From contig NZ_CP154878.1 in assembly GCF_039955095.1 (NCBI RefSeq), positions 1,240,001 to 1,304,000 on the forward strand: DNA of 64,000 nt, written 5' to 3'. Source of the DNA: Limosilactobacillus sp. WILCCON 0051 (GTDB lineage: Bacteria; Bacillota; Bacilli; Lactobacillales; Lactobacillaceae). The position numbers and the translations under genes are program-made. Under the pieces are notes generated by a model. It had not been told where the DNA came from and searched no databases. It saw nothing but the letters and a program-made list of their open reading frames with translations. Shown here in pieces: positions 7,724 to 14,985 of this stretch (its first letter is position 1; each line of letters begins with the position of its first letter).

Positions 7724-9067
7724 CTATTTTACTGGCGCCTTAAAAAGATCGTTTAGGGCCTCAGACATGGTTGGATGCGTAAAGATCATGTCGCGCAGCG
7801 TTTCGTATGGCAGATCCGCCTTCATCGCCAGCGCAATCAGGTTGATCGTTTCATGGGCCTCAGCAGCATAAAGCGTTGCGCCCAGAATCCGATGCGTATC
7901 GCGCTCAACGATTGCCTTGTAGACTCCCCGCTGATCCTCCAGCACGCGCGCCTTAGGAATGGCCTTGACTGGCAGTTTGAAGACCAGATAGTCCTTACCG
8001 GCAGCCTGGGCCTGGCGCTCGTTGATTCCGACGTTTGCCAGCGGCGGCGTCAAAAACGATGCAGTCGGCACGACATTGCGATCGGCAGTCGTCCGCTTGC
8101 CTTGGCCAAACAGCTGGTCTTTAACGATCCGGAAGTCGTCAAGCGAGATGTAGGTAAACATTGGCCCGCCGTTGACGTCGCCTAAAGCCCAAACATTTGG
8201 CACCGTGGTTCGCAGCCGATCATCAACTTGAATGGCATTGCGCTCGGTCAAGGCAATATCGGTGTTTTCCAGTCCTAGTCCGTCGATGTTGGGACGTCGC
8301 CCGGCAGCTACCAGCACGGCATCAAACTCGGCCTGTTGTTTTTGGCCGTTTTGGCGGTAGGTCAATAAGACTTTTTGGCCATCATCTGCCGCACTGGTTA
8401 ATTCAGCATTCAGCTCAATCTTAATCCCAAGGCTGGCAAGATCATTCGTTACTTCAGCCGCGATGTCTGCGTCTTCGCGGCCCAAAAGCTGAGCATGGTG
8501 GTCAAGGATGGTTACCTCGCTGCCAAAGGAATTAAACATTTCGGCAAATTCCAGCCCGATATAGCCACCGCCAATAATTGCGAGGCGGGCCGGCTTTTTA
8601 GCAAGTTCCATGGCTTCTTTGGAACTGACAATGCGCTCGCTGGGATCCAGCCCCGGAACTTTTGGCCAGACCGGCGTGGCACCAGTGTTGATAAAGATGC
8701 GCTCGGCAGCAGCCTGTCGTACAGTCCCATCAGCCATGGCAACTTTTAGTTCATGATTGCTGACAAAACTGGCCTGACCATTCCAAACCGTTGCCAGCGG
8801 TTCATCAGCAACCATGTGATAGTTCTTGTTCCGCAGCTGCTTGGTCATCGTGCCTCGTTTGGCAACCGCGTCGGTAAACTCAAGGTGACGCTGACCATTG
8901 ATAATCATATTTTTGGATGGCAGACAGCCAACGTTGATGCAGGTACCGCCATACATCTGATCCGATCGCTCAATCAGCAGCACTTCCCCATCATGCTGCG
9001 CCAAAAACTTAGCCAGCGTCTTACCCGCCTTACCAAAGCCAATTACCACATTTTTAAATTTTTCCAT
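7724..9067 (-). CDS. FAD-dependent pyridine nucleotide-disulfide oxidoreductase (RclA / hypothiocyanite-reductase-like)
   Basis: This 447-residue flavoprotein has an N-terminal FAD motif (VVIGFGKAGKTLAKFL), redox-active CINVGC at about 43-48 within GGTCINVGCLPSK, a second GGGYIGLEFAEMF nucleotide-binding motif, and a C-terminal dimer domain with THPTMSEAL. It belongs to the RclA/MerA-like group, whose members in lactic bacteria and streptococci reduce reactive chlorine products or hypothiocyanous acid using NAD(P)H. It is not a lipoamide dehydrogenase of the PDH operon, which is encoded separately. Substrate specificity is inferred. Confidence 0.85.
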   Translation of the reverse strand: MEKFKNVVIGFGKAGKTLAKFLAQHDGEVLLIERSDQMYGGTCINVGCLPSKNMIINGQRHLEFTDAVAKRGTMTKQLRNKNYHMVADEPLATVWNGQASFVSNHELKVAMADGTVRQAAAERIFINTGATPVWPKVPGLDPSERIVSSKEAMELAKKPARLAIIGGGYIGLEFAEMFNSFGSEVTILDHHAQLLGREDADIAAEVTNDLASLGIKIELNAELTSAADDGQKVLLTYRQNGQKQQAEFDAVLVAAGRRPNIDGLGLENTDIALTERNAIQVDDRLRTTVPNVWALGDVNGGPMFTYISLDDFRIVKDQLFGQGKRTTADRNVVPTASFLTPPLANVGINERQAQAAGKDYLVFKLPVKAIPKARVLEDQRGVYKAIVERDTHRILGATLYAAEAHETINLIALAMKADLPYETLRDMIFTHPTMSEALNDLFKAPVK

Positions 9068-9163
9068 TGCCGATCATCCTTTCGCCAATTCAAAATAATT
9101 GATGTTTTACTTACTATAAATAAGCGACTTTCAAAAAGCAATCAATCTGCTCAAAAAAAGCCA

Positions 9164-9216
9164 CAAAAAAATGATGCCATGCCAGACTCTTACCAAAGAG
9201 CGGCTCAGCATCATTT
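9164..9216 (-). terminator. Terminator after the flavodoxin gene
   Basis: AAATGATGC and GCATCATTT form a 9-bp stem with an inner CTCTT/AAGAG hairpin. A run of seven T follows on the minus strand. Confidence 0.85.
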
Positions 9217-9227
9217 CAGAGCAACAA

Positions 9228-9713
9228 TTAATTAAGATTAAGCTGCTTTAACCAGGCATCCATCTGGGCGTCACTGTTTAAAACTGCGCCTGGCAGGACC
9301 TGAACGTCAGCATTGTTTTCCTTGACGGTTCGTTCCAGATAGCTTTGGGCGCGCTCAAAGCCAGAACTGCCGGAAGTTGCAAATCCAGCCAGCTGCTTGC
9401 CATTGAGCGGCAGACGATCAATCAGGTCAGCAATCAAGCGAGGCGGAATTCCCCACCAGATTGGAAAACCGATCAGTACCGTATCATAGTCATTGATCGC
9501 GGGCAGATCGTCTTTAATTGCAACCCGGCTGGCATGCTGATGCTGTTCAATGGACGTGCGCGAGTTAGGATCATGCCAGTCCAGATCAGCGGCTGAATAA
9601 GGCTTTTCAGCATGAATTTCAAACAGATCCGCGCCCAGCTTTGATGCGATTTTTTCCGCGCGCTGCTTGGTCGTATTGGTAGCCGAAAAGTAAAATACAA
9701 TCGTTTTAGCCAA
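9228..9713 (-). CDS. Flavodoxin (cytoplasmic electron carrier)
   Basis: This 161-residue protein has the FMN phosphate loop near its N-terminus (FYFSATNTTKQRAEKIA) and the FMN-stacking segment IGFPIWWGIPP. The family of 150-165-residue flavodoxins fits. The start is TTG 9713, nine bases after AGGAG. Its neighbour is a disulfide reductase, so a redox-stress context is likely. A palindrome at 9744-9758 overlaps the promoter region. Confidence 0.88.
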   Translation of the reverse strand: MAKTIVFYFSATNTTKQRAEKIASKLGADLFEIHAEKPYSAADLDWHDPNSRTSIEQHQHASRVAIKDDLPAINDYDTVLIGFPIWWGIPPRLIADLIDRLPLNGKQLAGFATSGSSGFERAQSYLERTVKENNADVQVLPGAVLNSDAQMDAWLKQLNLN

Positions 9714-9743
9714 AGTGATCAGCTCCTTTTATTTTGCTTACTT

Positions 9744-9758
9744 TTAGTATATTACTAA
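9744..9758. promoter_or_regulatory. Palindrome in the flavodoxin promoter region
   Basis: TTAGTA-TAT-TACTAA is a perfect 6-bp-arm palindrome about 30 bp before the TTG start, overlapping a TATACT -10-like hexamer on the minus strand. MarR/HxlR-type regulators use such sites; the regulator is not known. Confidence 0.5.
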
Positions 9759-9862
9759 GCGTCAAGTCTTTAAAATACTTATTTAGTATGCCGGTATGCG
9801 TTCTTGGCATAGCATTGATAACGCAGGATCGCGCATCAACATATCAACGCTGCTGATTTGAC

Positions 9863-10717
9863 TTATCCGGCATTATTAGCCAGCTGTTTGATTTTATGTC
9901 GACTTTCAATGATCATCCAAACCGCCAGAGCAATAATCAGTACAATGATGCCCAGACCGGTTGCCCAAGTCATCAACCGCGTGTATTGCTGATCATGACT
10001 ATAGGCGGCAAGCATCAGCGTCTGCAGGTTATACAGAGAGATCAGCGCGGTAACCATAACCACGCTTTTATCGGTCTTTAAGAGAATCGCGGCACGGCGG
10101 GTCTTGGCAAAACCACGAAGCACGCTGCCTAAGTTGATAAAGGTATATAGAGCCACGACCAGCAGCACGTTTTGTGAGAAATGCGTCGTTGAGCTTTCTT
10201 GATGCAGGATCAGAATCGTCATGCCGCCCAGAATCGGCGTAAATAAAAGCAGCAGCCAGCCGATCATCAAACATGTCTTTAAACGAGCAGCTGGTGAACT
10301 GCGACGACTGGTTCGAATCTGATGGCTTAAGATCAAGCGAATCAAAAACAAAAGCAGATAGTAGAATGCCTGCGTGATAAACCATGCTGATCGATACATC
10401 ATGCCGATCGAAAACGTATAAAGACAATACAAAGTTGCCACCATCAGCCCCAGATAATTACTGATCAAGGCATTTAGGCGCTGATTTTTAAATAGCTGCT
10501 CCATTAAGGGAACCCGCTTTAAAAACCGCTGCCAGCCTTGATTAATACCATTGATCAGACTAAGCAAAAGCCAGCCCGCCAAGACTCCGGAAATCACCAT
10601 CATGATGACTTGCAGCAGCTGGGGAAGCTTTATCATAAAAATCATTGGCTGCAGCAGCAAAAGAATCAAAAGAACGCCAGCCACAGCCGACCATGATTTG
10701 AGCAAGCATCGTTTCAT
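9863..10717 (-). CDS. Integral membrane protein of unknown function
   Basis: The protein has 284 residues and about seven to eight hydrophobic segments spread over its whole length. It has a basic N-terminus (MKRCLLKSW), a basic central loop (HQIRTSRRSSPAARLK) and the C-terminal tail SRHKIKQLANNAG. An ATG 12 bases upstream sits directly against AGGAG and is too close, so ATG 10717 is preferred. I do not recognise a family. It stands alone between two intergenic regions. Confidence 0.7.
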   Translation of the reverse strand: MKRCLLKSWSAVAGVLLILLLLQPMIFMIKLPQLLQVIMMVISGVLAGWLLLSLINGINQGWQRFLKRVPLMEQLFKNQRLNALISNYLGLMVATLYCLYTFSIGMMYRSAWFITQAFYYLLLFLIRLILSHQIRTSRRSSPAARLKTCLMIGWLLLLFTPILGGMTILILHQESSTTHFSQNVLLVVALYTFINLGSVLRGFAKTRRAAILLKTDKSVVMVTALISLYNLQTLMLAAYSHDQQYTRLMTWATGLGIIVLIIALAVWMIIESRHKIKQLANNAG

Positions 10718-10868
10718 TTTGTTGCTCATCTCCTTGACGCTTGGTTTTAAACGTTAATTATATCAAATTCTGGTGATGATCTACCCAACAAAAATCGTTA
10801 ATCTGTTGATACCATTATTAGCTTGAGACCGTTATAATATTTTGCAACAAACAGCGAGGTGATAAAAA

Positions 10869-11885
10869 ATGAAAGCAGCTCTTTATGAAGGAAAGCACAG
10901 TATTAAGCTGACCACACAACCGATCCCAGAATGCGGACCAAATGATGTCTTGATCAAAAACCTGCGCGCGGGTATCTGCGGCTCAGACGTTGCCGTTTAT
11001 GAACATGGTCTGGCAAGCGGACATAAGATCAAGCTCGATCATCCATTTGGTCACGAAATGATCTCAGTAGTGGCCGCGGTTGGCAAAAACGTTACTGACT
11101 TTAAGGTGGGACAACGCGTCTACCCTTACCCATTATTAGCTAGTGGTGACCCTAGCAATGCTGGCAGTCTGGGAGGCTTTTCCGAATATCTGCTGGTGCC
11201 AAACGCGCATTTGAATCGCGAGCTTTATCTAGTCCCTGATTCAATCAGCAATCGAACCGGTGCCTTAATCGAGCCATTTACGGTCGGTACGCATGCTGCC
11301 TATCAAGCTCATCCTCAACCAGGCGAAAACGCGATCGTATATGGTGCAGGCACAATTGGCATCGCAGCAGCAACCGCTCTGCGTCATGCCGGCTGTCAAA
11401 AGATCATGTTGGTCGATCTAAGCGATTATCGTTTATCAATTGCGCGTCAAATGGGATTTGCGACTTGCAACTCTAGTGAAACCGACTTGGAAGCTGCCTG
11501 CACTGAGTTTTTCGGCTTGGCTCCCAGCTTAAATGGTCAGGTGCCGGCGATTGACATTACGATTGATGCCGTGGGGGCCGCTGAAATCTTTGATCGTTTT
11601 ATGGCTAAGGGCCCGATCGACAGCCGCTACGTCATCGTAGGCGTTGCCAAACAGGCTCGTCAGGTAGATCTGCTGTCTTTGACCTACTCATCACGGGCGA
11701 TTATCGGTTCTGGCGGCTATCGTCCAAAAGACGTTCAGATCGTTTTAGACATTATGCAGCATAACAACGACTTAATCGAAAAGATGGTTACGCACGAGTT
11801 TGCCTGGGAAGACTTGGAAAAGGGTATTCAAACCGCAGCTGATCCCCAGCATGCGCTTAACGTTCAGATCGTTTATCAAGATTAG
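10869..11885 (+). CDS. Medium-chain zinc-type alcohol/polyol dehydrogenase
   Basis: This 338-residue MDR protein has catalytic-zinc positions in GICGSDVAVYEH (Cys near 37) and the following FGHEM, and an NAD(P) motif VYGAGTIGIAAATAL (about 160). The four-cysteine structural zinc loop present in most polyol dehydrogenases is missing. AGCGAGGTG precedes ATG 10869, and TATAAT at 10833-10838 is a plausible -10. It resembles threonine, sorbitol or galactitol-phosphate dehydrogenases. No neighbour suggests the substrate. Confidence 0.85.
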   Translation: MKAALYEGKHSIKLTTQPIPECGPNDVLIKNLRAGICGSDVAVYEHGLASGHKIKLDHPFGHEMISVVAAVGKNVTDFKVGQRVYPYPLLASGDPSNAGSLGGFSEYLLVPNAHLNRELYLVPDSISNRTGALIEPFTVGTHAAYQAHPQPGENAIVYGAGTIGIAAATALRHAGCQKIMLVDLSDYRLSIARQMGFATCNSSETDLEAACTEFFGLAPSLNGQVPAIDITIDAVGAAEIFDRFMAKGPIDSRYVIVGVAKQARQVDLLSLTYSSRAIIGSGGYRPKDVQIVLDIMQHNNDLIEKMVTHEFAWEDLEKGIQTAADPQHALNVQIVYQD

Positions 11886-11945
11886 CGTTTATCAATTGTG
11901 GTTGGTGAAAATCATTACATTTACGGCTAATTCTAATCGTTTGCC

Positions 11946-11989
11946 AAAAAAAGTAAGCAGGTTACTTTAAAGTGCCTACTTACTTTTTG
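11946..11989 (+). terminator. Terminator after the alcohol dehydrogenase gene
   Basis: AAAAAGTAAGCAGG and CCTACTTACTTTTT pair across a short AT-rich loop, ending in a T-run. Confidence 0.85.
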
Positions 11990-12057
11990 TTAACTCCCCT
12001 TTTATAATTAATCTCGTAATAAATTGAATAATTCTGAACAAAGGGGCCTTAACAATC

Positions 12058-13212
12058 ATGAAACAATATCAGTTTTTAACGCCGCTTAAGCTGCCCAACG
12101 GCGTTACCTTGAAAAACCGCGTCGTAATTCCGCCAATGACCGAACAATTGGCGCTTGAAGATGGTACGGTATCATTGAATGAACTGGACTATCTGAATAA
12201 GCGATCAGGGGGCGTGGGCATGTTTATCTCACCAGTTGCCAATGTCAACGAACTTGGCAAGGGTTTTGAGGGTGAACTGTCAGCAGCTGACGATCGCTTT
12301 ATTCCTGGTCTTGCCAAAATGGCAGCCGTTATGAAGCAGGGTAACTCTAAAGCGATTCTGCAGATTTTCAGCGCGGGCCGCAAAACGACTTCCGCGATTC
12401 TGCGGGGAAAACAGCCGGTCAGTGCCAGTGCGGTGCCTGGTCGCCGCGAATTTAATGAAATGCCGCACGCCTTAACTGAAGCTGAGGTTGAACAGACGAT
12501 CGAAGACTTTGCTCAGGCAGTCAGACGAGCTATTTTAGCCGGTTTTGATGGCGTTGAGATTCATGGTGCCAATACCTACCTGATCCAGCAGTTCTTCTCT
12601 CCTCACTCCAATCGCCGTACTGATCAATGGGGCGGCGATGTTATGCAGCGAATGCGGTTTGCTTTAAGCATCATCAAACGCAGCCATGAAATGATTGAGC
12701 AGCTGGGCGCGAAACGGTTTATTCTTGGCTATCGTCTCTCGCCTGAAGAAACGGAAAAACCAGGCATTCGCATTGACGATACGCTGCGATTCGTTGACGT
12801 ATTAGCCGATCAGCCATTAGACTATCTGCACGTCTCCATGGGTAATCTATGGCGGAAATCATTAAACGATCCTGATGAGCAGCGTTTTACGATTTTGCGA
12901 ATCAAGGATCAGCTGCGCGGTCGACTGCCCTTAATTGGCGTTGGTTCTTTGAAGACGCCTGCTGACGTAGAAAAAGCAATGGCAGCTGGTATCGATCTGG
13001 CAGCAATTGGCCGTGAATATCTGGTTGAGCCGCATTGGATCGAAAAAGTTCAGGCCGGTCGAGAAGCTGATATACGCTATGAAGTTGATCCCAATGACGC
13101 TGAAGAACTGGGATTGTACCCGCCACTGATGAATTTTCTAACCAGCGGCATCCCTTTCCCGTTTAAGAGTCGACAGCAAGAAAACGGTAATGACGCGATT
13201 TTCTCTAAATAG
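12058..13212 (+). CDS. Old-yellow-enzyme family NADH:flavin oxidoreductase
   Basis: This 384-residue FMN-dependent TIM barrel opens with LTPLKLPNGVTLKNRVVIPPM and has the family signature GFDGVEIHGANTYLIQQFFS (about 160-180) with SNRRTD and GG following. The C-terminal phosphate-binding VGSLKTPADVEKAM is present. Members reduce activated alkenes such as enones. It lacks the C-terminal Fe-S and flavodoxin-like domains of 2,4-dienoyl-CoA reductase. It has its own terminators on both sides and is monocistronic. Confidence 0.9.
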   Translation: MKQYQFLTPLKLPNGVTLKNRVVIPPMTEQLALEDGTVSLNELDYLNKRSGGVGMFISPVANVNELGKGFEGELSAADDRFIPGLAKMAAVMKQGNSKAILQIFSAGRKTTSAILRGKQPVSASAVPGRREFNEMPHALTEAEVEQTIEDFAQAVRRAILAGFDGVEIHGANTYLIQQFFSPHSNRRTDQWGGDVMQRMRFALSIIKRSHEMIEQLGAKRFILGYRLSPEETEKPGIRIDDTLRFVDVLADQPLDYLHVSMGNLWRKSLNDPDEQRFTILRIKDQLRGRLPLIGVGSLKTPADVEKAMAAGIDLAAIGREYLVEPHWIEKVQAGREADIRYEVDPNDAEELGLYPPLMNFLTSGIPFPFKSRQQENGNDAIFSK

Positions 13213-13225
13213 AATATTTTAATAG

Positions 13226-13265
13226 CAGTGTCAGAAAGCCCTGAAGCTTCCAACACTGTTTTTAT
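13226..13265 (+). terminator. Terminator after the OYE gene
   Basis: CAGTGT and ACACTG close a stem with an inner GAAGC/GCTTC-like pairing, followed by TTTTTATTTT. Confidence 0.75.
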
Positions 13266-13507
13266 TTTCATCATTAGCGACAGCATCTGCAAAAAGAAAG
13301 CGTTAATTGTGCACAAATTAGTTAATCAACCACAATAGATAGTTTTTGAATCGGTAATTACCCATTTCATTTGATTTATTCTTCCTATTGATAATGTGAT
13401 TTAGTTCACTATTAAGTCATTTTTTAACATTTGTTCAAAAATAGTTCAAATATTCTCGCTATACTTTAGTCATAGTCGAAACAGCAATGACAAGGAGGTT
13501 TTAATCT

Positions 13508-13672
13508 ATGTACTCTAACCTATCCAAAGGTCTGATGGCCACTCCGCTAGCAGCCGTTTTACCGCAGACAGGCAATACCGTAAGCATGATTTTTGCCACT
13601 GCCATTGGTATTTTGATGGCGATCCTGGCCATAACGCTGATTGTGGTTGAGATCAAGAAACGTTCCTCCTAA
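13508..13672 (+). CDS. 54-residue LPQTG-motif single-pass membrane peptide
   Basis: ACAAGGAGG stands seven bases before ATG 13508. The peptide has 17 residues, then LPQTG (18-22), about 24 hydrophobic residues, and the tail EIKKRSS. This is exactly a sortase sorting signal, but with almost no exported domain in front and no classical signal peptide. It lies 21 bp before the glycosyltransferase gene and surely shares its transcript (-10-like TATACT near 13460). A role as a small partner of the synthase, like PgaD/IcaD, is a guess. It could also be a sortase substrate. Confidence 0.85.
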   Translation: MYSNLSKGLMATPLAAVLPQTGNTVSMIFATAIGILMAILAITLIVVEIKKRSS

Positions 13673-13693
13673 TGTTTAAAAAGGAGGAACATT

Positions 13694-14935
13694 ATGAAAT
13701 TCAACCTGGCCCTGATTATCGCCATTACGGTGTTTGCACTCAGTATTTTGGCAGTTGGCCGCATCCTGGTTGGCTTGATCGTATCAAATCTGCATCAGAT
13801 CAACAGTCTGAATCGTGAGCAGCTTGATCAAAAATCAGCCCATCATCGCTTCTCGGTCGTGATTCCCGCATTTAACGAGGAAAAATTTATCCGTCGCTGT
13901 GTTGAGTCAGTCTTAAACCAGACTTATTCCAACTACGAGATTATCACGGTTGATGACGGATCAAGTGACCAAACGGGGATGATTCTGGATGAACTGGCCA
14001 GGCAAAATCCCAAGCTGCGCGTAATTCACCAGCCGAATCAAGGCAAGTCGGTGGCAATCAATCATGCTTTAAAAAAATTTGCGACCGGCGATTTGATCAT
14101 GGTGCTTGATGCCGACTCATATCTCGCGCCTGACGCTTTGACCAGCATGGCGCGACGTTTTGACGATCCCCGCCAGCTGGGGGTCAGTGCCAACGTTCGA
14201 ATTACCAGGCCCCATAATCTATTGGAATACGTTCAAAAAGTCGAATACCTGCTTGGTTATCGGCTAAAGGGATCTGAGGAGCTTTTGGGAATTGAATATA
14301 TCATTGGCGGGGTTGGCTCAACTTTTCGCAAGGCAGCCATGCTGGAAGTCGGTGGCTATGACACTGACTCGATCACTGAAGACATTGACTTTACGATGAA
14401 GATGATCGACTACTTCGGCAACAGCAATCGTCAATTCGGCTATGCGGATGACGTTATCGCTTATACTCCGCCAGTCAGCAGGTTTTCTCAGCTGCTCAAA
14501 CAGCGCTATCGGTGGAAACAGGGCCGCTTTAAGGCTTTATTCAAGCATCGTCGCGTAATCTTTAATCGGGATGCTAAATACACCTTTAAGCTCACGTTTT
14601 GGAAACTGCCCAAGGTTTTCTTTGAAGAATTTTTGATGCTGATCGATCCATTGCTGCTGCTTTGGATTTTAGGCATCATCCACTACTTTGCCGACTTTTC
14701 AACGATTTTTGCCATCCTGGGTCTCTATTATCTTTTCGCCATGGCTACCTTTATTCCAGAAGATCTTAAATTCTGGGAACGCATCCGTTTGATGATGGCA
14801 GCGCCGTTTGCCTACCTGATCCTGTATCTAATCAATATCGTTGATTGGATCTCATTGATGCGCTGTCTATTCAATATGAAGCGGATCGCTGGCAATGAAG
14901 ACAAGACTGCTAAATGGCAGCACGTTGATCGCTAA
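13694..14935 (+). CDS. Membrane family 2 glycosyltransferase (PgaC/IcaA/hyaluronan-synthase-like)
   Basis: The protein has 413 residues. There is one N-terminal membrane segment (1-35), then the GT2 domain with SVVIPAFNEE, VDDGSSDQT, the DAD-type LDADSYL and acceptor base TEDIDF. The QRYRW motif (QxxRW of processive synthases) follows, then about three C-terminal membrane segments. It probably polymerises a beta-linked N-acetylhexosamine or similar surface polysaccharide. There is no PgaB deacetylase next door; the only companion is the LPQTG peptide upstream. AAAGGAGG precedes ATG 13694. Confidence 0.9.
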   Translation: MKFNLALIIAITVFALSILAVGRILVGLIVSNLHQINSLNREQLDQKSAHHRFSVVIPAFNEEKFIRRCVESVLNQTYSNYEIITVDDGSSDQTGMILDELARQNPKLRVIHQPNQGKSVAINHALKKFATGDLIMVLDADSYLAPDALTSMARRFDDPRQLGVSANVRITRPHNLLEYVQKVEYLLGYRLKGSEELLGIEYIIGGVGSTFRKAAMLEVGGYDTDSITEDIDFTMKMIDYFGNSNRQFGYADDVIAYTPPVSRFSQLLKQRYRWKQGRFKALFKHRRVIFNRDAKYTFKLTFWKLPKVFFEEFLMLIDPLLLLWILGIIHYFADFSTIFAILGLYYLFAMATFIPEDLKFWERIRLMMAAPFAYLILYLINIVDWISLMRCLFNMKRIAGNEDKTAKWQHVDR

Positions 14936-14936
14936 A

Positions 14937-14981
14937 CAAAAGCCACAAGTTCTGAATTCAATCAGTGCTTGTGGCTTTTTT
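14937..14981. terminator. Bidirectional terminator
   Basis: AAAAGCCACAAG and CTTGTGGCTTTTTT make a 12-bp stem between the convergent glycosyltransferase and P-type ATPase genes. Confidence 0.9.
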
Positions 14982-14985
14982 ACAT

